A DNA stretch of 64,000 nt from Antitrichia curtipendula. Its lineage: Eukaryota > Streptophyta > Bryopsida > Hypnales > Leucodontaceae. Location: positions 21,821,567 to 21,885,566 of the forward strand of contig OX579636.1 in the NCBI GenBank assembly GCA_951230915.1, in the 5' to 3' direction. Below, piece after piece: positions 1-11,432 of the stretch. Under the pieces are notes generated by a model, which searched no databases, was not told where the DNA came from, and was given only the letters and a program-made list of their open reading frames with translations. Made by a program: the position numbers and the translations under genes. Each line of letters starts with the position of its first letter. Position 1 is the first letter of the stretch.

Positions 1-1500
1 GTGAACTTGACAACAATCGTCCCAGCCTACTATATTCGAAAAAAAATCACCAAATGTGTGATTTTAGCTCGCTCCTTATCGTCTTACCACTTCCAGAACC
101 TGCATGACAAAACTGCGTCAAAACAACAGAACCAAAAAAAACAAAGAGAGGGCCTACACAAAGCTCATGGAAAAGCATGACAGCCAGAGCGATTAGAAAA
201 TAGAAGAAACCTAGCTCGTGAAGTAATTCAAGGCAACGAAGTGAGCTTCACCAGAACAAAAAAAGGGCCAAACCTGGCCTCCTCATTGCACATTGTCTCA
301 CCTTCAAGAAACCCTAAACTCACTCTCCAAGGCCAAGACACTCCATCACCGACCAAAAACCTCAAACAAAAAAGCCAAAGGTGGAACCCGAAGTGGATCT
401 TAATGCCCCAAAATATTTCGAAAATACTTTGAAGGACTGTGAAAGTTTAACAGAATTTTCCCAAATCAGTTAAGACCGATGGACAAGCAGACGGGAATGG
501 CGGAGAGGAAGGCGAGAGCTTCGTGGGACGAAGGGACCCTCGGCGCGAAGTAGCGAGCGGGGAACGTGAGAGCGGGCGGGAGGGTCGGGAGCGCGGGAGC
601 TTTAGACGTTCAAGCTTGAGAAAGTCCCGTTTCACACTTGTACATGGTGACACGGCGCGTCAGTATTGCGAGACTTCACCACGTGTCGTGGATGAAATGA
701 CGACACACGGTCTGTTGTCAGGCATAAAGTCGTTGGATGAATAGTCTTCGTGAGTAGGCTTCCATGGCCGGCCACTCAACAAACTCAGCAAATAAATTAA
801 GGTAATATGCTCTTAAAGCGACCAAGGGCTGGTCCGCCTTTTTCACAGGCTTCCGTGGACGAAAATATTTTTTGATCATTTTTCAGAGAAAGAAAAATAG
901 ATGTGGAACCTAACACAAGTGGTTTTGAATTTTTTCAAGTATTTTTGAATCACCTATAAATTTTCAAAGATTCAGGGCATAGGCACCTATTTGTGAACAT
1001 GGGTCTTCCAAAATCCATCCACTTGCAACTTGTAAAGAGATGTGTGGAAATCAAAGACAATGATTGGCTCTTGCAATAGAAATATAATTTTGCCTCGATG
1101 CACTTAATTGCTAAGCTAGTCCATTTAAGGATCACCCCATTTCCATTCTCCATCTAAAAATAGAGGTGGTTTGAAGAAGATGGACGCTTTTAGAGCACAC
1201 TACTTTATTAGAGTTAATCATAAAGTCTATACAATGTAGGATCATAAGCTACAGTTTGGGAAAAATATCCTAGAGCACCAAAACTGAGGTTTGATGGAAT
1301 TTGGGGCCGTGTTTCTTTTGTACTATTCCTCCCCATCTTCCTCTGACATCCATGTTTCAAATTGAGGGTTCTTTTACAATTAACTCCGTTGTAAGCCCCC
1401 AAAAGCTTCACCAATATTGCCACTAAGGTAAGGGAGGTACCCCCTAAACTGCCACTTTTGGCTGTAATACCTAGTTATTATTATTCGATTGATTAAATTT
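1..1500. other. Intergenic, no supported gene
   Basis: AT-rich DNA with no convincing coding region. The one unusual part is a GC-rich patch at about 525-605, built from degenerate GAGCGGG-like units. It resembles the minisatellite-like ends of the Mutator-like element further right (8923-8990 and 23254-23322). It could be a relic end of a related element, but no partner end or target duplication was found. Confidence 0.5.
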
Positions 1501-1514
1501 TTATATTTAACCCC

Positions 1515-1784
1515 TAAATGCCCAAGGCCTTTTTTGAACTTCTAGGAATTTGCTCTAAATTGAACAAAAAAAAAACTTTTTGATAAGTTGTATCATTTTA
1601 TTTTAATTGAAACCATACAAATTCAAACTAGACATGTTAGAGATCACATAGGAAAAGAAAACACAACAATACCACTTATGGACTGAAAGATTATTACGTT
1701 TAATCATGAGGGTGTTAAAATTGCAAAAGTGACTTGAAGTCTTTCAATTCTCTTTTGACATGTCAAATCTAAAAAGTTGGTAAG
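1515..1784 (+). repeat. Direct repeat copy A (possible relic LTR)
   Basis: This stretch recurs in the same orientation at 3436-3704. Shared landmarks in the same order are a run ending TTTTTTGA before CTTCTAGGAATTT, AAGAAAACACAA, a segment with GATTATTACGTTTAAT, and ACATGTCAAATCTAAAA. The copies are clearly diverged. Direct repeats of about 270 bp, 1.9 kb apart, could be LTRs of an old non-autonomous retrotransposon or two insertions of one family. No coding, primer-binding site or polypurine tract was recognised between them. Confidence 0.5.
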
Positions 1785-3435
1785 GTTTTATTTAACTTCA
1801 AAGTTTTTGCGACACCACATTTGGGTGCCTCGGGCATTTAGTCTAAAGAAGTTCCAACATAACAAAAAATGTGACATTTGAATACAATATGCAAAAGTTA
1901 TGACGGAACAAAGTTTGGTTCTAAATTTGTTTCTTCCACATAGGTACATAGTTGATTTTGGAGATGTACACCAAAGAAAGATGGCAATGTAGAGTCAATG
2001 GCGCAATTGAGGGGGCCCACTTTAATAGCATCTAATTACCTAATTCCAACATGTTTGCAAAATAGTCCCATCTAAAATCCCACCCAAAAGGTATATAATA
2101 GTTTAGGGTTGATTTAAAATATGCCTATTTTTTTTTGTCTTTGAAAACTCAAAATTATATTCATATAAAGTCTAAAAATTGTATTATAATGAAATCTAAA
2201 ACCTCCTTTCAACTACCAACAAGACCCAACAAAAAATTTACTAATCAATTATAGGAATCATTCTCAAAAAATTGTAGAGACACATTTAGGAGTTGATACC
2301 TTACATCACATTGTAGCTATTAAGGTATTATACCAAAAATCATCTAAAATAAGACTAGTTGAATATTGTAGTGAGTTAAAAAAAAAATTTAGGCATTCCA
2401 AAATGTATTTGATAAACACCATATATATGAATAAAGTGTGAATTTTAAGGTACTAATTAAAGAATGTCTTCAAAATTGATTCTTTAGGTATCCAACTCAC
2501 ATATTGTAGGCATATATCTTCAACATTAAAAATTCTTATGATTTGATTTGGTGCATAATTTTTTTTTTTAAATGCATTGATCTATCTAATTTTAGTCTAT
2601 GACACAACTTCATTCCATAATTGTATATATTTTCTAACATGAAAAAACTAGCCTTTGAGAAAAAATAAAATAAATATTCAAGTCGTTACATAATTATACT
2701 TATTAAATAGATTCTTATCAATTTAATGCAAAATTCAAAAATCTAGGTAAATTAGCCTTGAGAGACCTATTTTAAACAAAAAACTTATATATTGGTCTTT
2801 TTAAAAAAATTCTTTTTGAATTATTATTATATATAAGAATATTACATGTTATTGTATAAAAAACATGTCTACAAATTATCATCTTTGGGAGGTCACTTCC
2901 TTATAATTTACAAACCACTTGTATATTATTAACATATTCATGAAATATTATAGCATATCTATAGTACATTTGAATAAATTCTAAGAATTTTTATGAATAT
3001 TCTCATAATAAAATTTCAATATTCTATTTTTTTCTATTTTTTTCTATAAAATTTAATTCTCTAGTAAATTAACATCAATTCATCTTTTTAGTCACGTAAT
3101 TTTTTTAAATAATTGTGAATTGAATGAACACCCCTAAATTGTCATTTCAAAAGCATAGAGTTTCTGTTAAACTAAAAAAGAGTTATATTACTTGAAATTG
3201 CATTACAAGAAATTAAAAGTATAGGATATTAAAAAAGTTGTTTTCATAGGATTGACTTTAGATTTTCATAAATATAAACCAAATACAAAAGACAAGAAAT
3301 CTAATAGAGTTGATTTTCAGAAATAAGTTGCTATTAGATGAACCACCATATTATATGTTGATTGTGCACATGATGTAATCTTCAAATTAATGCAAGTTGT
3401 TGTTATTACTATAGAATATACTAGTAGACCAAAAT

Positions 3436-3704
3436 CCTTAATGCCTACGACTTTTTTTGAGCTTCTTAGAATTTATTTTAAATTGAAAAAATAGCAAAGA
3501 TTTTATTAAGTTCATCAGAAAAATTGAATTGTAATTGTATCATCTTAAATTAGATAGGTTAGGGGTCACTTAAGAAAAGAAAGCACAATAATATCTCATA
3601 TAGATTCAAAGATTATAATGTTTAATTATAATAGGGATAAAAATTTGATGGTGATTTCGAATTTTTCAATCTTTTATTTACATGTCAAATCTAAAATTAT
3701 GGTC
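3436..3704 (+). repeat. Direct repeat copy B (possible relic LTR)
   Basis: Partner of the repeat at 1515-1784, in the same orientation, with many substitutions and small indels. The 1.65 kb between the copies is very AT-rich and has no recognisable gene. Confidence 0.5.
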
Positions 3705-3949
3705 ACATTTGTCAAGCAGGGACCAAGAACAACTTTGGGTCATATTCTTCTATGGTAAGGTTAAAGAGTTTATCTTTGATCCATGAGTGTACAAATGGAG
3801 TGACTACACCAGCATTCTAGCATACTTCTTGAAATATAGTTGATCAATTCTATAAGGTAGTGACATACTTCTATCAACCTAGCTATCAAAAAATGGAACT
3901 TCATTCTTCCTCAGACTTTAAATTTAACTAGAAGGAAGTTTGATAGTCT

Positions 3950-5180
3950 CACTATAAGAAAACTATATTTTTGATAATGTTTTTCCACTAACGTGTGATG
4001 TCCGATAAAACATGCGATATTAGAAGAAATATGGCCCACAAGGTATATTTTTGTGGATGTTGCGAAAAACATTAGCACATTACTGTAAATCCAAGTTGAT
4101 GTTATCATTGACGTTGACATTTTATTTGACATGACTAAAGACGTACTGATGTTTTTTGGAACGTCCAAAAAAACATAGATTGCTACATCAACAAAAGACC
4201 AATTTTGACTATGGATAAGTTAGTAAAAATTACTACGGTCTTTGATAAAATGTTGATCATATGTGAAAAATTTAGGGGAAAGGCAACCACATGGAATGCT
4301 TTACAAAAAAAGGGAAATGGATAGATGTATGCCATGAATGAAAAGAGATGGTCTTTATACAAGTGAGGTGGTAGGAAGTGAGACAATCCATATGGGATAT
4401 GTAAAGCAAGAATTGTGTTAAGTATAAAATGTCTGAAACAACAATTAAGATGTATGAAACAACGTTGAAACTTACAATAGTGAAGTTCCCATATTCTAAT
4501 TATCCCATATCTTTTGTCTCACTATGGACGGACAATGGATATAAATAGGACCTCTGAACCCTTAATCCCTCTAACTTTTAACAAAGAAATTCCTTCATTT
4601 GGCCATCAAAAATTCTCTTGATGGTAGATAGTAATTGTTTTTTAAATTTTTGTTGAATTCAACAATTGTTCCTGTTTATTTTATTTTTAAATTAATATTT
4701 TCTACTGAACTTAACTAATGGTTATGGTATGCAACACTCAATGTCTCCAAAAAAAGTCTATTTTAATGTCTAAATTGACGTTTCAAAAATTAAAATTAAA
4801 ATTCTTAAATGGCATGAAAGTGTGCTAACAAGGCATGCCACGTTAGATTTGGGTGGATCCACGTCGTTTTTTTCTGCGTCCGCGCCACCAATAAATCGAA
4901 TGAAATTTTTTCCTACATGGCACTATCCACCAACGTGGCGCTTACGTGGCACTAAGCTATCCACCAAATGGCGCATCATAGGAACCTTGGAAGACCATAT
5001 TTTTCAGGATGTCATTAAAAATGAGGTCAATAAGAGCATGTTATCTAAAAATTTGGCACGTTTTTTGCTAGTCCAATATGACAGATTTTAGGTGACATCT
5101 ACGTTGATTCCCTTTGCGTCAAAACAAAAGCCAGGCCACATTTTTTCTTACATCACAAAAAAACTCAATTTCTTATAGTA
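3950..5180. mobile_element. Possible degenerate non-autonomous CACTA element
   Basis: The left end reads CACTATAAGAAAA, the typical start of CACTA-superfamily inverted ends. The right end reads TTTCTTATAGTA, its reverse complement with one mismatch at the outermost C. No matching 3-bp target duplication is seen (TCT left, TTG right), so the ends may be coincidental or one may be lost. The interior has no recognisable transposase. Confidence 0.35.
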
Positions 5181-5765
5181 TTGGACTATTTTGTGTCTCA
5201 TTGGAATGTTTCAAATTTTAGTGCATGTTTATAAAAGAAATTTGATTCTTTTTTGGCGTTGTAGAATATGGCCTCGTCAATGAGGTGTCAATCTCGGGCT
5301 GTTTTGTGTCTCATTTCAATGGTAGAAGTCTATAGTGCACGTTTTCAAATATTTTTTTGGATACTTACTTGGGCTGTAAAACACCACCTTGTTAACAAAG
5401 TATCAATTTGGGATTTTCTAGGGTCTCACTCAAACGGCACAATTTTAAGGCACATGTTTCCAATTCTTTTTTCAATTGCTAGCTTCGGTTGTACAACATG
5501 GCCTCGTTAACGAGGTGTCAATTTTTGAATTGTTTAGGGTCTCAATTGTGTGATACAAATTAAGAATGCACATTTCTAATTTTATTTTGGATTGATGATT
5601 TGGACTGAATTTCATGGCCTCGTTAACAAGGTGTCATTTTTAGACTATTTAAGATTTCATTTGGGCGATACAAGTTAAAGATGCGCGTTTCTAATTTTCA
5701 TTTGGAATTGTTGGTTTGGATTGAATTTCATGGCCTGTTGATGAGGTGTCAATTTTGGGGCTATT
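5178..5765 (+). repeat. 115-116 bp tandem repeat, about five copies
   Basis: The motif ATGGCCTCGTnAAnGAGGTG recurs at 5268, about 5383 (diverged), 5498, 5614 and 5730, a spacing of 115-116 bp. Units also share TTTnGGGTCTCAnTT and a TGGATTGnnGnTTTGG block. The array starts right at the possible CACTA right end and stops just before the ParB/methyltransferase-like fragment. Short reading frames inside it are by-products of the repeat. Confidence 0.85.
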
Positions 5766-6044
5766 TTGGAAGAAAAATGTAATAAGTGCATCTTATCGAT
5801 TTTTGAAAAAAAGCTTCATGGACGTTGATGGAGGGCTTATACAAGTGGAGTGGTTGGAACTCGTCATCAACAATGATTTCAAGCCTATGATTAGCATTCA
5901 CGAGGTTAGATACACATCTAATTATCTTTGCATGGATGTTGCATCGATCGTTCTTGTATCATAGTTTTGATTCAATTTGCTTTAGTTTTCAATGATTTTT
6001 TTACTATTAACTATAATTTGTTTTCAATATCCTATTCATTGTAG

Positions 6045-6650
6045 GCTCTTACCATCGTTGACAGTCAAAGTATTGATCCTACTTTTGAGGGACAAATGAT
6101 AGAAGAGGTGGAGCAAGATGTGCAAATTGGCCAAAAATTCAACTTCAATGCCATCATTAAGAGTATGCTATTCAACGGTGGTGGTCCAAGATCTCGATTT
6201 GATATACATTTGTGCAAGATGATTGGGCTTCTATTGGTGCATCCCTAGGTGCATCCTCTCTTTTAGACTCAAGTGAAACGATTGGAGGCAAATTTTGCTC
6301 ATGGATATTGACCAAGTAATCGTGTATTTTATCTGTCGACAATGAATGACAAGAGGCTTTGCAAGTTAGTCACATCTGAGATTGTGGAGACATGGGATGA
6401 ATGTTGGATACAAGAAAATGACCAATTTGAGTGTTGGTTGAAGTCTCAACCATCCATCTCATATTTGACAAACCATATGTTATTTGTATGGGATGGCAAT
6501 CATAGGTTGGTGGCTTGGTATGATTACATTCACAAAATGCATCGTCATGAGCGCTCGTGGCATATGCCCGTTGATTGTAGGTTTTGGGTATCAAAAGGTT
6601 GTACATGCATTCTATTGGAGGCTATTGTAGATAGATTTAGATCCTAATTA
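6045..6650 (+). pseudogene. Fragment of ParB/methyltransferase-like family gene (copy 1)
   Basis: The translated fragment aligns with exon 3 of the larger family copy at 10139-17025. A candidate splice acceptor lies at about 6044 (CATTGTAG before GCTCTTACC). Matching blocks are GPRSRFDIHLCKMI (large copy: SRMKIPLCRMV), NRVFYLSTMND (RVFYVFTSDEQ), a CWLKSQ block (VFLKSQ), and FVWDGNHRLVAWYDYIHKMH (YVCDGNHRQIAWMKHIQRLH). The DGNHR core is like the ParB/sulfiredoxin-type signature. Three in-frame stops lie in the first half (after VHP, PLF and AHGY), so it is a broken piece covering about one exon. No methyltransferase part is present here. An upstream stretch (about 5820-5910, ending at a possible GT donor) may be the preceding exon, but I could not match it. 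Confidence 0.7.
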
Positions 6651-8912
6651 GATTATCTAAACCAATAGTAAAGTTCATTCCTAGGGAGGTCAATTGAATA
6701 GGTTTGCTTCTACAACGACATAAGAATAACCAAATAGGATATTAAAACACAAAAGAAGGAAATGCTTCCAACTAATATTAATATAATTCCTTACAATTTT
6801 TCAATTAATTATTAATTTTATTAGTCACTCCATTCTTAAATTCCCTCAAGGTAAGGAAAATCTCCCAATTGTTAATCCTTGATCTTTTACACTTCATCTT
6901 TTGTCTTTAATCCCTCGCCAGCTTCATCTTTTCCAATTGGAATCACTGCAGCCTTCACCCACGACAAGCCTCCGTTTCCAATTTGTCTTGTCACTGCTTC
7001 TTGTCTCCTTGTTTGTTTACACCAGAATCTTGCTTTGCCGATTTGATCTTCTAAATTTGCTTAACCTCACGAATGGGCTTAACTAAATTTCTATTACTAC
7101 ACCTTAACACTTCTTACAGGCCGAATTGGAATTAGCCTTTATACTCTCAAAACTCTCCACTCTTGCTTCAACTTTCTTCTCCAACTTGAAATTTATCTTT
7201 TGACAATAATTCACAGGCTTTCCAAATTGTACGCAAAGCATTCACAAAATAAACATAACACTCGAGACTTAAAATTAAATCACATTCAGCTTCATTAACC
7301 CAACTTGGCATTTACGCACAACATCTTCCAGCATACATTCACAATTCCATTTACAAATTCAAACACACAAAATTAACGACTAATCCATTTGAACTTGCAA
7401 ACCAATTTGTAATTAATCAACCACACTACAACGACACACCAAACTCAAACTTAAATCATAATCATCCAAAGACCGGGCCAAGCACATGTTAATCACTCTT
7501 ATAAATTTCTTCATATCTTTCAAAATAACTGGGATCCATCCATTTTTCCATACTCTTGCACAAATAATCAATTCAGAACACAAAACATCAGCTTCATCTT
7601 CAACCTCTAGCACTTGGCAGACAAACTTGGATCTCCACGACAGAATGACAAACCCATATGATAACTCCCAATTTGGTTTACAAACTCATTCCAACTTATT
7701 CCACTCATAAATCAATTACTTACATACACTTGCGCTAAATTTTACTCCACTTCAAACAGGTGTTAAGCAACCGTACACACACAGACAATATTCTGATTAG
7801 ATTTTCAAGGACATTCACACACCAGACCAGCATCACCACCAACTCGATTTAAACCATCATTATATTAACTGAGTTGGTGATTAAATCACCGTTTACAATT
7901 TTTATTTTATTTTTAACTTCCTAATATCATCATCGATATAAATTTCCTATTCACTACAAGAGAAAGGGGTGTTTTAAGTGTGTTTTTAAGTATAGTCCTA
8001 GAGATAAGATATTAAATAATGACCTTTATGGAGATATTTAGTAAAATTTTACTAGATACACATGTATTTCTAGTAAATTTTTACTGAAAATCTCCATAAA
8101 GGTCATTACTTAATATCTTATCTCTAGGACTATACTTAAAAACACACTTAAAACACCCCTTTCTCTTGTAGTGATTTGATCTCTTCATCTTTCATAGTCC
8201 ATTTTACTCACTGAATTCCCATCTTCCTTCATCACACATCTTCTCCCTCACACAATTTCCTTTCCTACTGGTCTACATTTCCAACTTGACACTGGTTTGG
8301 TACACCATTGTGTAACTGCAAACTTAGCTCAAAATAACTTCATCCCGACTAGGACTCAAACACAAACTTCCACACACTCCTGGATCACCCTCGTAATACT
8401 GCAGGACTAAACTTTAACACACACATAAAATCAAACGACTTGGAAAACAAAAACATACACCAAACACAGCCAAAAGCTAGGACACGCACTGCATATACAA
8501 AATCAGCAGGTCCCTCCTTCAAAATTGCAGGAAGCCTAAATAAGATTTCCACTTACGGTTACCAATTTGGAAAATCAACTAACCGCATTCTAACTTCCGA
8601 CTTGAACTTCTTCATCCCAACAGCTTAGTTAAGAAAATCACAACTTAAACTACTTGGATAACATTCATCCTCATCCAATCCTATCATTCTTTTAGACTTA
8701 ACACCTTCCAACTTAAACATTCTCCAACTTGAACACTAACTGACTTAGACCTACCCAATTTGGAATTTACTTGTCATCAACTGGATTAAACAAAATGGAA
8801 TCTACAATTGATTCTAATACGGCAAAACGACTAATTTGGATGCAACCCAGAGCACATAAACTGCCATATTAAACAAAATACGCCAAAAAGTCACTCAAAA
8901 TTACAAAAATTA
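6651..8912. other. G-poor intergenic tract
   Basis: About 2.2 kb in which the plus strand is rich in C, A and T but strikingly poor in G, with scattered CAACTTG, CCAATTTGG and CTTCATC words. No gene is supported. The tract is interrupted by the CACTA MITE at 7952-8173 and ends at the target-site repeat of the Mutator-like element. Confidence 0.6.
7952..8173. mobile_element. CACTA-type MITE, 222 bp
   Basis: Almost the whole element is two long inverted arms of about 85-90 bp. They start CACTACAAGAGAAAGGGGTG on the left and end in its exact reverse complement on the right, and they differ at very few positions. The terminal CACTACAAGA is the hallmark of the CACTA (En/Spm) superfamily. The element is flanked by a 3-bp direct duplication, ATT at 7949-7951 and ATT at 8174-8176, the expected target-site size. 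There is no coding capacity, so it would need a transposase in trans. The near identity of the arms suggests recent activity, or hairpin-mediated homogenisation. Confidence 0.9.
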
Positions 8913-8922
8913 AAATCCTAAT
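8913..8922 (+). repeat. Left 10-bp target-site duplication (AAATCCTAAT)
   Basis: AAATCCTAAT occurs here directly outside the left GC-rich inverted end, and again at 23323-23332 directly outside the right inverted end, in the same orientation. Mutator-like elements usually make 8-11 bp duplications. Confidence 0.7.
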
Positions 8923-8990
8923 GGGGAATGCTGGTATGTGAGCGTGGAGCGGCGAGCAGCGAGCGGGAAGCGGGAATTGGTGAGCGGGGA
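8923..8990 (+). repeat. Left terminal inverted repeat of the Mutator-like element
   Basis: It starts GGGGAATGCTGGTATGTGAG and continues as irregular GAGCGGG/GAGCGGC units ending GGTGAGCGGGGAG. The right end (23254-23322, read on the minus strand) starts GAGCGTTGCTAGCGCGTGAG and ends in the same GGTGAGCGGGGAG block. Confidence 0.7.
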
Positions 8991-9084
8991 GCCACAATAT
9001 TAGGACTATAATATAATTTTTGGAAAGTGAGAAATTTGAAAATAGATTAAAGTTTAGGAAAAAGTTGAGGGAGGACTTGATGCT

Positions 9085-9186
9085 ATTGGATGAAAAGTGG
9101 ATGAAAAGTGGATGAAAAGTAGATGAAGAAGGTGGATGAAAAATTAGATGAAAAAGTGGATGAAAAAGTGGATAAAAAATTGGATG
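9085..9186 (+). repeat. GGATGAAAAAGT minisatellite, left copy
   Basis: About eight imperfect 11-13 bp units of the type GTGGATGAAAA. The same minisatellite lies in inverted orientation at about 22965-23110, just inside the right end. It is probably part of the subterminal region of the Mutator-like element. Confidence 0.8.
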
Positions 9187-10138
9187 CAAACTAATGAAGA
9201 ACTCGTATCCTAGTTCATTTAGAATGTGACAATAGCCGGCGAAGGCAATTTTGTAGCATGTGCGGTTTTAGGAAAACGAAGCCTCTACACGTTGTGATTA
9301 GTCGAGTACATAGTGTAGTACTTCAAAGTGGTTAGTAGACAATTACACGACATGGCTGAAAGAAGTGCACGACGACTGACACGGAGAGGGTGTTCGTATT
9401 TCGCAGTGTAAAAAGCTCCGCGAGATAATCTGGACAAAATAATCCTCTAACATTAATGCTTGGATAACAATGCAATTTCAAATCCTAAACTAATGTGTAC
9501 AACCGAAGACAAAAAAGAGTGGCAGATTACGCAAAGGAAGACAAATGCAGAACGGACAGTCCAACCCAGGGCAGGTGCATGGGCAAGAGGTCTTCAAGGT
9601 CCATGTCTTGGGCCCAAGAAGACTTCGGGAGTGTTGGCTTCTTCGAACAGGTATGACAATTTTTTTGGAAATATAGTTCACAATGATAAGTATTTTATGA
9701 AATCAAACACGTGGTTTCATGAACGAATAAAATTAATATAGTCTCGTCTCGACACCAAGAGATGCGTTTAGGGTTTAGGGCTCATGCAACACGGGACTAT
9801 CAAGTTCAAAGGTACCAAAACACAAATACCAAGTTCAATACGCGGTCAACGAAATTATATATATAATTCGTATATAAGTAAGTTCTGGACACAGTAATAA
9901 AAATGGAAACATTACGGTCCTCGAAGGGCACATCAAGAGAATGATATGTAATACTAAGGACAAGGGATGATACGACAAGCACAATATCGCAGGAAGATGG
10001 CAAAAAGTAGACAATGCATTCAGTAGAAATAAATAAAGGACCGGCAACAATGTAGAGAAAATAATTCCCGATTTAGGGACATAAGCATATACGGAAGATA
10101 TAAAAGTAGGGTTTGGAAGTTTATGATATAGAGAGATC
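9187..10138. other. Left interior of the element, no supported gene
   Basis: Mixed-composition DNA between the left subterminal minisatellite and the 3' end of the minus-strand gene. An interstitial plant telomere-type motif, TTTAGGGTTTAGGG (two units), lies at 9767-9780. Short open frames at 9460-9741 and 9490-9681 overlap on opposite strands and lack support. Confidence 0.5.
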
Positions 10139-11402
10139 TCATATTGTACTACCCTCGCTGTTTGACATTTTTGACTGTGATTCAACAGCACAGTCATCCA
10201 CGAAGTTTAGAACACGAGGATCTACCCACCGAGCTCGAGAGCTTGGCTTTAGCTCAAGGGCAATAAACTCTCCAACGTTGGACTCAGCATACACAGATAG
10301 CCTAAATGGTTTAGGGGGGCTTGGAAAGAACTTAGGCCTTCCAAAGAACGGCACATGTGTCAGAGACCTCACTTTCTTGGCCTGCCTGGATAATAGAATG
10401 AAGAGATAATTAGATTGAATGCTTAGTGGAATGAGAATAGACAATGTAAAGAATAGATTTTTGAGTTAAACTTACTTACTGAATCGAGATGTCTTCACAA
10501 CATGCTCAGGCTCCACGTCCTCTTCATCCACATCCTGAATTTCTGGAATATTCTGTGCCGGTGCCGGTCGAGAAAACCCATCCATGCGTAGAACCGATGC
10601 AATCAGAGCGTCAAAAATCTCTTTATCCTCCTCAAATGCCAAGACGTGCCGGCGCGATGCACGGCATGCTTGAATGCTTGATCCTGAAAACATCCATGCG
10701 ATTAAAAAAAATTACTTCTGAAAATCCCTTTCAGTTTGGTCTTGGTTAAAAAAATCAATGAATTAGAGAAGTTTTGTTACCTGTCGCTGCTGTGCAGTCT
10801 ACCACGACGTCCCCTGGTTCCGATAACGCCTCGACAAGCATTTGCATGAATTGTGGCGCCTTCTCTCGAGGACCTCTCCACGGAATGGAACCATTCATGG
10901 TGACATCTTCTTTGTTGCAGAAATTTTGGAGTATATCGTCCCTAGCCACATCCACATCCACCTCTTGATGGGATGGAACAAACTGGAATGGAAACTTCGA
11001 TTCGGTTTTGGGTCCCGACTCCTTCACTAAAAGAGAGATTGAGAATCGCATGGTCTGCAAACAATGGAGAGGTTAACATACAATAGATCAAAGAATCACA
11101 AGATTTGACAAAATATAAAAATAAAGAAATGTAATTACCGTTTTGGTTTGATCAACTGGCGATGTGAGATGTAGGTGGTTCATGCCGAACCACGTAAGAA
11201 GAATTCTAAAATTGTACGTCTTGCAACATCCAAGAAGGTGACTCTTATGTCGAGTGGAGGGCGCTGGATACATGACCAATAAGGCGCCCTTGTCGTGGAG
11301 GTACTCCTTCGCAAAGTCAAAAACGGGAACTAGGAACCCTTTCTTGAACTCATTCCAGTCGGGAATCGAGGCAAGCGGAGCAGACACAGTCGACACATGT
11401 AG

Positions 11403-11432
11403 ACCTTCAAGAACATCCACAAAGATGAGATC
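11403..11432 (-). other. Motif IV position of the methyltransferase-like domain, catalytic tetrad absent
   Basis: The sequence reads DLIFVDVLEG. In beta-class amino-methyltransferases this place holds D/N/S-P-P-Y/F/W. The third family copy (35404-35433) reads DLVAANILDG at the same position. Both lack Pro-Pro but share the pattern V/I-L-E/D-G, so the loss probably predates pseudogenisation. Confidence 0.6.

Noticed and set aside
3950..5180. Confident call of a complete CACTA element
   Set aside because: The right terminal base is wrong, no 3-bp target duplication is found and there is no coding; it is kept only as a low-confidence feature.
9767..9780. TTTAGGGTTTAGGG as evidence of a telomere or chromosome-fusion site
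   Set aside because: Only two units; short interstitial copies and telo-box motifs are common in plant DNA.
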